From: Caldilineaceae bacterium
Lineage (GTDB): Bacteria; Chloroflexota; Anaerolineae; Caldilineales; Caldilineaceae
Length of the DNA stretch: 11,090 bases
Assembly: GCA_012032975.1 (NCBI GenBank)
Contig: JAAUPU010000026.1
Span: 1-11,090 of the forward strand
Direction of reading: 5' to 3'
Below are positions 1 to 6,634 of the stretch, one piece after another (positions within the stretch are counted from its first letter, which is position 1; each line of letters begins with the position of its first letter). The position numbers and the translations under genes were made by a program. The notes beneath the pieces are model-generated. The model was not told the DNA's origin. It searched no databases and saw only the letters and a program-made list of their open reading frames with translations.

Positions 1-60
1 GCGGCGGAGCAGGTCACGGATGCGACGATCATCCTCGACAATTAAGATGCGCTCAGTCAT
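1..60 (-). CDS. Response regulator, N-terminal fragment (receiver domain)
   Basis: Only the first 20 codons are inside the window; the gene runs off the left edge. The translation begins MTERILIVEDD and continues RRIRDLLRR. This is the first beta strand and first helix of a CheY-like receiver domain. The paired aspartates at residues 10-11 are the usual metal-binding acidic pair of that fold; the phosphorylated aspartate would lie outside the window. The ATG at 60-58 is preceded on the minus strand by a purine-rich GAAGGGA a few bases upstream, a plausible ribosome binding site. The output domain is unseen, so OmpR/PhoB-type, NarL-type or stand-alone receiver cannot be separated. It is divergent from fumC. 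Confidence 0.75.
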   Translation of the reverse strand, partial: MTERILIVEDDRRIRDLLRR

Positions 61-292
61 CTCGTCCCTTCGTACAAATGGCTATTAACAATGCTGCTTG
101 AACCTGGTATGTAGAAGACCCATGGGGACAGTCAAATCCGGTGGTGGTTGGTCCACTCAACTGCCCTGGATTGTAGGCAAGGCAACAGGCTGTGTCAAAT
201 CAGGCCGTAGCGCATGACGATCACGTGCGAGGCATAGTGAAATAGCGACTTCACCTTGCATCACGCCGAAAACATGCTTTGCCTGCACGCCG

Positions 293-308
293 TGATACAA
301 TTTTGTAT
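293..308 (+). promoter_or_regulatory. Putative fumC extended -10 promoter overlapping a palindrome
   Basis: TGATACAAT at 293-301 fits an extended -10 (TGnTATAAT with one mismatch). No good -35 hexamer lies 16-18 bp upstream, as is common for extended -10 promoters. The -10 lies within the perfect inverted repeat ATACAA-TT-TTGTAT (295-308), which could be a regulator site that would block RNA polymerase. The predicted start would give a leader of roughly 55-60 nt. Confidence 0.4.
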
Positions 309-351
309 TATGCCATCAATCGCGGACAGGGCGTATTTGTGCCCTTCAATA

Positions 352-357
352 AAGGAG
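352..357 (+). promoter_or_regulatory. fumC ribosome binding site
   Basis: AAGGAG ends 7 nt before the ATG at 365. This favours ATG 365 over the second in-frame ATG directly after it, and confirms the fumC start. Confidence 0.75.
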
Positions 358-364
358 TGAATCA

Positions 365-1755
365 ATGATGACGGAACAGACCCATCGTGTCGAACGCGAT
401 AGCTTGGGCGAGGTGCGCGTCCCTTTCGATGCGCTCTATGGCGCCCAAACCCAACGCGCTGTAGAGAATTTCCCGATCAGCGACCTGCGATTTCCGCGTA
501 CCTTTATCCGTGCAATGGGTATGATCAAAGCCGCGGCCGCGGCTGTAAATGTAGACCTGGGAGCAATGGACCGCGCGATGGCAGACGCCATCCAGTCCGC
601 TGCAAGTGAAGTGGAGCAGGGCCGCCACGACGCCCATTTCCCCTTGGACATCTTCCAGACAGGCTCTGGCACCAGCACCAATATGAATGCCAATGAGGTG
701 CTGGCAAAGCTGGCGACGGCCCGCTTGGGAAAAGCAGTACACCCAAACGCGACGTCAACATGGGTCAGAGTAGCAACGATGTTATACCGACTGCTATTCA
801 TGTCAGCGCCTATCTTGCAGTGAGCGATGCGTTGCTCCCGGCATTGGAGCATCTTCATCGCACGTTGCTGGACAAAGCCGCCGCTGTCGATCACGTGGTG
901 ACGACTGGGCGCACTCATCTGATGGACGCGATGCCGATTCGGCTTAGCCAGGAGTTGGGCGGCTGGGCAAGCCAGGTTGAGCACGGAATCCAACGCATCA
1001 ACGCCACATTGCCCAGGCTGGCCGAACTTGCCCAAGGGGGCACCGCCGTTGGCACTGGGATCAACGCCCATCCCGAATTTGGCGCTCGCATCGCAGCCAA
1101 ACTGTCTGAAATGACAGGGCTGCCCCTGGTAACCAGCAGCAACTATTTTGAGAGTCTAAGTACTCAGGACGCGGCAGTGGAGTTGAGTGGCCAACTCAAG
1201 ACCGTGGCGGTCAGCTTGACAAAAATCGCCAACGATTTGCGCTGGATGAACAGCGGACCCATCGCCGGAATTGGCGAAATTGTGTTGCCAGCATTACAAC
1301 CAGGCAGCAGCATCATGCCGGGAAAAATCAACCCAGTGATCCCCGAGGCAGTCACCATGGTCTGCGCACAGGTGATTGGCAATGATTTGACAGTCACGCT
1401 GGCAGGGCAATCCGGTAGTTTTCAGCTGAATGTCATGCTGCCCGTAGTTGCATACAATTTGTTGCAGAGCATCGAACTGTTGGCCAACGGCGCCCGCATC
1501 TTGGCCGACAAGGCGATTGCTGGTTTCGCCGTGAATGAAGAACGTATTGCCGAGCTGGTTGGTCGCAATCCGATTCTGGTAACTGCGTTGAACCCCGTGA
1601 TCGGCTACGAGACCGGTGCGAAGATCGCCAAAAAGGCCTATGCGGAAGGCAGATTGCTGAAGGATGTTGCGGCGATGGAAACCGACTTGACCCCTGATGA
1701 GTTGGACCGGCTGCTGGACCCTCGTCAGCTTACGGAGGGCGGCATACAGCAGTAA
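365..1755 (+). pseudogene. fumC: Class II fumarate hydratase, single-base frameshift
   Basis: Fumarase C interconverts fumarate and L-malate in the cytosolic TCA cycle. The reading frame is split. Codons from 365 encode a typical fumarase N-terminus (WGAQTQR-like YGAQTQR, then [14 protein letters not shown]) up to VHPN at 746-748. After that the protein continues one frame over, from 751, as [11 protein letters not shown] and onward to the stop at 1755. Supplying one missing base near 749-750 gives about 463 residues, close to the 467 of E. coli FumC. The second half has TGRTHLMDA (catalytic His about residue 185), GGTAVGTG (about 225-232) and the loop GSSIMPGKINP (Ser about 315-316, Lys about 321). 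The Gly in PGK points to fumarase; aspartase usually has PAK. The rest is intact and well conserved, so the lesion is either recent or a sequencing error. Untreated, the first frame ends at 823, and an internal ATG at 760 opens the second. Confidence 0.93.
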
Positions 1756-1769
1756 CCGGAGCAGCCAGC

Positions 1770-1823
1770 TTCAAATAGAAAAGAGCGGGGTCGGCTTGCC
1801 GACCCCGCTCTTTTCTATTTGAA
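1770..1823. terminator. Bidirectional terminator, perfect 26-bp inverted repeat
   Basis: Arms 1770-1795 and 1798-1823 are exact reverse complements with only TT between them; in RNA the loop would open to about 4-6 nt. The stem has a GC-rich core (GCGGGGTCGGC) flanked by an A/T-rich base, so the descending arm ends CTCTTTTCTATTT on both strands. It lies 15 nt after the fumC stop and 30 nt after the stop of the convergent peptidase gene, so it would serve both. Confidence 0.88.
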
Positions 1824-1852
1824 TGTCTAGCTCTCGTCGAGAGTCAGTGGCG

Positions 1853-3181
1853 TCACGGAAGATAACTAAATGGGTTGCGCTGGACGCCTTGGTAGCGAAT
1901 CTCAAAGTGTAGATGCGGCCCTGTGCTGTTCCCCGTGTTGCCAACGCTGCCGATATGCTCTCCGCGGGAGACGTTTTCTCCGGGGCGCACGAAAATGCTG
2001 TTGAGATGGGCATACAGGGTGACAAAGCCGTTGCCGTGATCGATGATCACATGATTGCCATATCCGCCATTCCAGCCACCGGTGGCTACGGCCACGTAGC
2101 CGCCATCCGCTGCGGCGACAGGGGCGCCTGTCCAAGCGCCAATGTCGATGGCTGGATGACCGCTCCAGAACTTCTGACCGATCGAGCCAGCTGTTGGCCA
2201 GTCAAACGCACCTGATCCCTTACTGGCGAACGAGGGCGCCTCGCCCGTGTAGGCAACGGCCTGTGTCTGTACGAAGGACTTCGTGCCTCCTGGTATGATC
2301 AATTGGCGTCCGGTCACGAGCGGCGCGCTTGCGTCAGGGATCTCGTTGAGTGCGAATCCTGTAATGTCTGCGACCTCTACTTTGTATTTGTTGGCCAATG
2401 ACCCCAGAGTATCGCCAGAGCGAATGATGTGAAGCGCGCCATCGACTGGAAGAACATTGATGGCATCACCGGGTCGGATCAGGTCTGGGTTGGACTCCAG
2501 GCTCTGGTTGGCCCATTGAATTGTCTCCGGCCTAATCCCAAATTTCTCGGCGATCCCGAGTACAGTATCCCCGGCCTGGACGATATAGGTCTGGATGCCT
2601 TCCGGCGGAAGGGGCGCAGCATCTTCCTGGATAACGGTAAATGGAACCGCGGATTTGGGCAGGAATTCGCTTGTCATTGCGCTGGCGGCCTGATTTGCAA
2701 GGGCGCCAGACATTTGAAGCGCGGTGGTACGCGATAGTTCGCCGTTGTCGATCAGCGCGTTGCTTGGCAATGCGCGCAGCGAAAAACTCCAGTCAGGCAT
2801 TTCGACATTGCTGATGATAAGAATTAGAGCGGCTACTGCCAAGACCGACAAGTGGCCAGCCAAGCGAACCGGCGTAACCTGGTCAGACAGCGTGAGTTGA
2901 ATCTGCCGTTGTATCTTGTGCAAAAACGAATCCGTCGGATGGCTGGGAGCGGGTCGTGGACCCAGCCAATCCTGGCTTCCTTGTGGTGTGAATCTGGGCT
3001 GTGTAGTTGCGAGCGAAGAGGAAAGGGATGGCGATTCTGTCTGCGAGGCGACTGTCGAAAGCTGGCTTCTTGGCGCCAAACGCTGACTCAGCGTCTGACT
3101 CTCTCGCAAGCTACCGAGCCGTAAGTCTGCCTCGTGTGATGAATAATCATCGCTGGCTGCCGTATTGGCGTCTGGTGACAT
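1853..3181 (-). CDS. Membrane-anchored LysM / M23-family peptidase
   Basis: 442 residues. The N-terminal ~105 are Ser/Gln/Pro-rich and probably cytoplasmic. One hydrophobic segment follows at about 107-124 (LAGHLSVLAVAALILIISN), then an outer linker. Two LysM peptidoglycan-binding domains come next, at about 198-244 (begins TYIVQAGDTVLGIAEKFGI) and 250-296 (begins LHIIRSGDTLGSLANKYKV). The C-terminal LytM/M23 domain is at about 327-436. Its zinc ligands are visible: H342 and D346 in GHPAIDIG, and H425 in HLHFEI, with H392 (YAHL) and H423 as catalytic histidines. All key residues are present, so an active endopeptidase cutting peptide crosslinks of peptidoglycan is expected; activation of another hydrolase is the alternative. 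The ATG at 3181 has only a weak ribosome binding site. A promoter at 3293-3320 and the terminator before it suggest a transcript separate from rho. Confidence 0.92.
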   Translation of the reverse strand: MSPDANTAASDDYSSHEADLRLGSLRESQTLSQRLAPRSQLSTVASQTESPSLSSSLATTQPRFTPQGSQDWLGPRPAPSHPTDSFLHKIQRQIQLTLSDQVTPVRLAGHLSVLAVAALILIISNVEMPDWSFSLRALPSNALIDNGELSRTTALQMSGALANQAASAMTSEFLPKSAVPFTVIQEDAAPLPPEGIQTYIVQAGDTVLGIAEKFGIRPETIQWANQSLESNPDLIRPGDAINVLPVDGALHIIRSGDTLGSLANKYKVEVADITGFALNEIPDASAPLVTGRQLIIPGGTKSFVQTQAVAYTGEAPSFASKGSGAFDWPTAGSIGQKFWSGHPAIDIGAWTGAPVAAADGGYVAVATGGWNGGYGNHVIIDHGNGFVTLYAHLNSIFVRPGENVSRGEHIGSVGNTGNSTGPHLHFEIRYQGVQRNPFSYLP

Positions 3182-3292
3182 AGATTAGGTCCCAAATTTC
3201 AGGCTCTTCGGGGGGAGAAAGCCATCAATTTCTGTTGAAGTTTCTGCTGCTTGACCGAGCAAATGAGGTGAAAGCTTCTTAACTTCGGTGCG

Positions 3293-3320
3293 ATTATAGC
3301 ATGAACCCTTTGATCCGCAA
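3293..3320 (-). promoter_or_regulatory. Promoter of the M23 peptidase gene
   Basis: Read on the minus strand, TATAAT at 3298-3293 is a perfect -10 box, and the preceding TGC makes it an extended -10 (TGnTATAAT). A partial -35 (TTGCGG, 3320-3315) lies 16 bp upstream. The leader to the ATG at 3181 would be about 105 nt. The promoter lies directly downstream of the rho terminator, which fits an independent transcript. Confidence 0.6.
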
Positions 3321-3347
3321 AGCAGTTTGCCAGGGCCGTGAACGCAC

Positions 3348-3390
3348 AAAACCGACGATTATTTCGGATCACCGATGAATCGTCGGTTTT
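3348..3390. terminator. Rho-gene terminator, probably bidirectional
   Basis: AAAACCGACGATT (3348-3360) and its exact complement AATCGTCGGTTTT (3378-3390) form a 13-bp stem with a 17-nt loop. Read on the minus strand, the descending arm ends in a short T run (GGTTTTG), 83 nt after the rho stop codon. The plus-strand read also ends in TTTT. It separates rho from the peptidase gene. Confidence 0.7.
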
Positions 3391-3472
3391 GCGTAGGTTT
3401 TGCGTATGCACATGTGGTTGAAATAAAGAATGCTCAGCTTCGTCTTCGCAGCTGTCGCAGAAGTGAAGTCGG

Positions 3473-4750
3473 CTAGCGTTTGGTCAGGGTCTCCAGGAAT
3501 TCTCGGTTGTCGCGTGTCCGGCTGAGCCGCTCGATGATTGGAAGCAGCGCTTCGCTGCCGCCACCCATGGCATCGATCATCCTGCGCAGTGTGTACACTT
3601 TGGCCAACGTCTCTGCATCCAACAGCTTTTCTTCGGCGCGCGTGCCGCTGCGCTCGATGTCAAAGGCTGGGAAGATTCGCCGCTCAGAGAGTTTGCGGCT
3701 TAAGTGCAGTTCCATGTTGCCAGTGCCCTTAAACTCTTCGTAGATGACATCGTCCATGCGGCTGCCTGTTTCGACCAGGGTCGTGGCGATGATTGTCAAG
3801 CTGCCCCCCTCTTCGATATTGCGTGCCGCACCAAAAAACCGTTTGGGTGGATAGAGCGCGGCCGGATCAATACCGCCAGAGAGCGTACGACCGGAGGCTG
3901 GCACCGTCAGGTTATAGGCGCGAGCAAGGCGGGTGATACTGTCGAGCAGGATCACGACATCTTTCTCGGCCTCGACCAATCGCTTTGCCCGGTCCAGAGC
4001 CATTTCCGCTACACGTACATGGTTCTGAACCGGTTCGTCAAAGGTGCTGCTCACCACTTCGGCTTCGACCGAGCGGTCCATGTCGGTGACCTCCTCCGGG
4101 CGCTCACCGATCAGGACAACCATAAGGTGGATGTCCCGATAATTGGTGGTAATCCCGTTGGCGATGCGCTTTAGTACGGTGGTCTTGCCTGCCTTGGGCG
4201 GACTCACGATGAGTCCGCGCTGGCCGCGACCGATGGGAGCCAGCAAGTCGACCATTCGTGTTGAGATCACATTGGGTCGCGTCTCTAGAAGCAATTGCTC
4301 ATCCGGGAAGATGGGTGTGAGCTTGTCGAACTGAGCGCGCCGTTTGCCCTCTTCGGGATCAACGCCATTGACGGCTTCGACTTTCAGGAGGCCGTGGTAT
4401 TTCTCAGTGTCCTTGGGTGGACGCACCTGCCCCACGACGAAATCGCCTGTGCGCAGGCCAAAACGCCGGATCTGACTCTGGCTGACGTAGACATCCTCTG
4501 GCCCTGGCAGCAAGTGATCGCTGCGCAGGAATCCGATTCCGTCCTGTACGATTTCCAGAATGCCGCCACCGAAGATGTATCCCTGGTGTTCGGCATTGGC
4601 CCGGAGCAAGCGCATCACGAGGTCGAACTTTTTTAGTCGGGTATATCCCGTAATATCCATCGACCGTGCGATCTCGCGCAGTTCGTCAAGGTTGAGTGCA
4701 TCGAGTTCGGCGATGCTCATCGAAAAGAGTTCGGCTGTTGAGCTTGTCAT
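3473..4750 (-). CDS. rho: Transcription termination factor Rho
   Basis: 425 residues, similar to the 419 of E. coli Rho and without the long N-terminal insertion of actinobacterial Rho. Rho is a hexameric RNA helicase/ATPase that releases transcripts from RNA polymerase. Visible in order: the Rho N-terminal helical domain at about 11-53; the cold-shock-like RNA-binding domain at about 58-125; Walker [10 protein letters not shown] at 183-191; Walker B VVILLD at 265-270; the Q-loop LSGG at 290-293; the R-loop [10 protein letters not shown] at 341-350; and the arginine-finger region SGTRAEE with R371. All catalytic motifs are intact. The ATG at 4750 has an AGGA about 10 nt upstream. The gene stands alone between its own terminator and a long non-coding leader region. 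Confidence 0.98.
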   Translation of the reverse strand: MTSSTAELFSMSIAELDALNLDELREIARSMDITGYTRLKKFDLVMRLLRANAEHQGYIFGGGILEIVQDGIGFLRSDHLLPGPEDVYVSQSQIRRFGLRTGDFVVGQVRPPKDTEKYHGLLKVEAVNGVDPEEGKRRAQFDKLTPIFPDEQLLLETRPNVISTRMVDLLAPIGRGQRGLIVSPPKAGKTTVLKRIANGITTNYRDIHLMVVLIGERPEEVTDMDRSVEAEVVSSTFDEPVQNHVRVAEMALDRAKRLVEAEKDVVILLDSITRLARAYNLTVPASGRTLSGGIDPAALYPPKRFFGAARNIEEGGSLTIIATTLVETGSRMDDVIYEEFKGTGNMELHLSRKLSERRIFPAFDIERSGTRAEEKLLDAETLAKVYTLRRMIDAMGGGSEALLPIIERLSRTRDNREFLETLTKR

Positions 4751-4780
4751 GTTGGTTTTTTCCTAGTCTTCAAAATAGAG

Positions 4781-4806
4781 GAGTAGACTCTTATAAAGAG
4801 TCACTC
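4781..4806 (-). promoter_or_regulatory. Inverted repeat in the rho leader
   Basis: GACTCTT (4786-4792) and AAGAGTC (4796-4802) flank ATA. The stem extends with GAGT (4781-4784) against ACTC (4803-4806) across a one-base bulge. Read on the minus strand the centre contains TTATAA/TATAAG, which resembles a -10 box. It could therefore be an operator over the rho promoter or a leader hairpin. Rho is autoregulated in other bacteria; that this element does so is inference. Confidence 0.35.
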
Positions 4807-4860
4807 ATAAGCAGAGCCATCGACATTGGCGCGGCTCAATAAATCTGTAGCGGAAGCGGG

Positions 4861-4880
4861 GAACGACATAGAACGACATA
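4861..4880. repeat. Tandem 10-bp direct repeat
   Basis: GAACGACATA occurs twice head to tail (4861-4870, 4871-4880), followed by a partial third copy (GA). No function can be assigned. It lies about 110 bp upstream of the rho start. Confidence 0.7.
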
Positions 4881-5488
4881 GATCGCGGCCTACTGTGGTC
4901 CTGATCCAGACCAACACATAGGCTAAACTTCGGCGAAAATCTGACAATTGGAATGGATTCGTGGGCAAGGGTGAGGAGCCTTGGGTCGGTACGTTGTCGA
5001 AGAGTCTGGTTGGATTCTATGATCGAGCCGCTAGAGGGAGTAGCCGGCGGTCACAGCCATGCCCGGCGATATCAAATTACGGAGGCTAAGCCTTTGCCGG
5101 GCCGGATCCAAGCGCACTGTTCATATGGTTGACGGATTACGTGCAAAGGAGCCATGCAACGGAAACCGCATTGTGAGAATAACAACATGTGGTCCAACTA
5201 GTTTGCGGAATACGACGCGTGGCGGCGTTACAGGTGAAGAATTGATATATTTCAAATGGGGTGAAGAACAATGGATTTCTGAGGGCTTAAGGCTTAAACC
5301 ACATTATAACAACAGTTCTGTATACCGTCAACTTCGGCTTGAATTGCTGGAACTGTTGGGTTTGTGTCGCCATAATCCGTGGATTCAGGCCACCCTAGAT
5401 TGAGCTTACTGGTAGACGGGCTGACCCTTGACTGCTTCAAGATCAAGGTGATGGGTCTGGCATCGAACTGAGTCGGCGTCCGGCGAAG

Positions 5489-5523
5489 AAGGAGGGTTTG
5501 GGCAAACCCGCACCCTCCTTTTT
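5489..5523. terminator. Intrinsic terminator, stronger on the plus strand
   Basis: AAGGAGGGT (5489-5497) pairs with ACCCTCCTT (5512-5520). The loop has its own GGG/CCC pairing. On the plus strand the stem is followed by a clean run of T (5519-5523). On the minus strand the tail is CTTCTTC, weaker, but it lies 28 nt after the stop of the CRP/FNR-family gene, which it probably serves. Confidence 0.75.
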
Positions 5524-5547
5524 GTTGCCAAGCGCGCTGGCAGTTCG

Positions 5548-6294
5548 CTACCACTCCCAGATGCCCGCCATATCGCGCAGATCTTCTGCGTCCACAATCG
5601 TGATTCGCCGGTAGCCCAATTCCACAAGCCCCTGACGTTTGAAATCCCGCAAGATCGCACTGACAGTCTCTCGATACGTACCGAGATGGTTCGCAAGCGT
5701 TTGATGGCTCACGCCTTTGATAACGCCACTTTCATTGTCGCTCATTTCCAGCAGTAGCGAGGCCAGCCGTTCTGGCAATTTCTTGTACGCTACATCTTCC
5801 AGACTATTCTCCACCTGCATCAACCGTGAGCCGTAGGTCTGGAGGAGGCCCCAACCCAAGATGGGGTATTGCATTGTCATGTTGCGCGCCTCGTTGGTGC
5901 CGATGACCCACACCGATACTTTTTCGGCAGCCTCGACGAAGACGCTAGGGTCGCCAGAGGAATCCAGCGCACCTTCGCCAAAGATCGCCCCGGGTTCCAG
6001 GGTGGCGATGACGAGTCGGCGGCTTTCATTGTTGGTGCAGACCATGTTCACCTTGCCACTCATCAAGACGTACATGTGCTGCGCCAGATCATCGGCGGTG
6101 GCGACCACGCCATTTCGCTCGATATAGCGGACATGGATTGCCTTGTCGAAGGTAGGATCTTCTACCCGAAGGGCGCTCAGCGCGTTGATCAAACCCGTAT
6201 ATCCTTGATCACTCCGGGCTGCATCTTGGGGCAGCGTTGCTATCAGATCGGATTTGGAAAGCTGGCGCTCTTGTGTGCGGTATGACATGGTCAT
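5548..6294 (-). CDS. CRP/FNR-family transcriptional regulator
   Basis: 248 residues from ATG 6294. This start is chosen because GAAAGG lies 6 nt upstream; a TTG at 6318 would add 8 residues and has no ribosome site. The N-terminal cyclic-nucleotide-binding-like beta roll spans about 50-135 and includes the phosphate-cassette-like FGEGAL (105-110). The following GDPSVF lacks the arginine that contacts cAMP in E. coli CRP, so cAMP binding is unlikely. A C-terminal winged helix has GVSHQTLANHLG then YRETVSAILRDFKRQG, the classic CRP/FNR recognition helix. There is only one cysteine (about residue 86), which rules out an FNR-type iron-sulfur cluster. The ligand is unknown. It lies on the same strand downstream of a CarH-like regulator, which recalls the LitR-LdrP pair of Thermus; that link is inference. 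Confidence 0.9.
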   Translation of the reverse strand: MTMSYRTQERQLSKSDLIATLPQDAARSDQGYTGLINALSALRVEDPTFDKAIHVRYIERNGVVATADDLAQHMYVLMSGKVNMVCTNNESRRLVIATLEPGAIFGEGALDSSGDPSVFVEAAEKVSVWVIGTNEARNMTMQYPILGWGLLQTYGSRLMQVENSLEDVAYKKLPERLASLLLEMSDNESGVIKGVSHQTLANHLGTYRETVSAILRDFKRQGLVELGYRRITIVDAEDLRDMAGIWEW

Positions 6295-6634
6295 TCGATG
6301 CCTTTCTGTTGTACTCAAGCGGCCGACTCAATCGACCGAGATGGATTCGCAAATCTGAACACGTAGATTGAGATGTGAATCAACGGCACTATTGTTGTGC
6401 AAACGTTGTGCAATTATTTAACCATACTTTTGCAAATCTGTCTAGCCCCAATTCTCATCTTGATCCTTAAAAATAACGGAGACACTTATGTCAACAGAAA
6501 CGCAAGGCACAAGCGTTACTTCAGCGGCTAGCAGGTAGCCAACCGCATAAGCGTATCACAACAATGTAGGCAGAGTATTGGAGGATTATTGGCAAAATGT
6601 TAACAAAATCTTGCGGAAGGAACTGTGGAGGGTG
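6295..6634. other. Intergenic region upstream of the CRP/FNR-family gene
   Basis: 340 bp lie between the prenyl-synthase-like gene and the CRP/FNR-family gene, both on the minus strand. It holds two direct copies of GTTGTGCAA (6394-6402, 6405-6413), two copies of GCAAATCTG (6349-6357, 6432-6440), an inverted repeat TTGA-N8-TCAA near 6368-6383 and an imperfect palindrome centred on TGTTAACA (6598-6605). I saw no strong sigma-70 promoter and no clear terminator for the upstream gene. Confidence 0.5.
6394..6413. promoter_or_regulatory. Candidate operator: two 9-bp direct repeats, 11-bp period
   Basis: GTTGTGCAA is repeated exactly with an 11-bp period, so both copies face the same side of the helix. 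Because TTG and CAA also form half-palindromes, the 19-bp block TTGTGCAAACGTTGTGCAA is near-symmetric. It lies about 100-120 bp upstream of the CRP/FNR-family start, where its promoter could be. The cognate protein is unknown. Confidence 0.4.

Larger units (their letters stand above)
61..364. other. Divergent intergenic region, response regulator / fumC
   Basis: This 304-bp stretch has no credible open reading frame. It must hold the promoter of the minus-strand response regulator and that of plus-strand fumC. The fumC side shows an extended -10 element inside a palindrome (293-308), a small leader hairpin (AGGGC 328-332 pairing with GCCCT 341-345) and a Shine-Dalgarno at 352-357. I could not identify a convincing promoter on the response-regulator side. 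Confidence 0.6.
4751..5547. other. About 800-bp intergenic region upstream of rho, no convincing gene
   Basis: I found no tRNA, rRNA, known riboswitch signature or conserved protein here. The longest frame (5059-5403, plus, 114 codons) has no ribosome binding site, resembles no family I know, and uses codons unlike its neighbours. Structured pieces are the inverted repeat at 4781-4806, a tandem 10-bp repeat at 4861-4880, a hairpin CCTTGA/TCAAGG around 5426-5448 and a strong hairpin at 5489-5523. Parts (about 5230-5320) are more AT-rich than the genes around it. It may hold the rho leader and possibly an unrecognised small RNA. Confidence 0.5.

Noticed and set aside
436..1071. 211-codon minus-strand frame across fumC
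   Set aside because: It lies opposite highly conserved fumarase motifs and resembles no family; a shadow.
3182..3286. Possible c-di-AMP (ydaO-type) riboswitch ahead of the cell-wall peptidase gene
   Set aside because: The leader is short and lacks the conserved ydaO core words; only small GGCT/AGCC pairing is visible.
3199..3411. 70-codon minus-strand frame between rho and the peptidase gene
   Set aside because: It overlaps the rho terminator hairpin and the peptidase promoter, and has no family resemblance or ribosome site.
5059..5403. 114-codon plus-strand frame in the rho/CRP gap
   Set aside because: No ribosome binding site, no recognisable domain, and codon use unlike the neighbours. 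Kept only as part of the intergenic observation because a plus-strand terminator follows.
5440..5490. Possible tRNA on the minus strand (GTTCGA-like TΨC loop)
   Set aside because: The flanking bases do not form the 5-bp TΨC stem, and no acceptor or anticodon arm fits.
5548..6294. Calling the regulator Crp or Fnr by name
   Set aside because: The cAMP-contact arginine and the N-terminal cysteine cluster are both absent, so neither name is justified.
6319..6430. FNR box (TTGAT-N4-ATCAA)
   Set aside because: The TTGA...TCAA arms near 6368-6383 are separated by 8 nt rather than 6, so it does not match the consensus.
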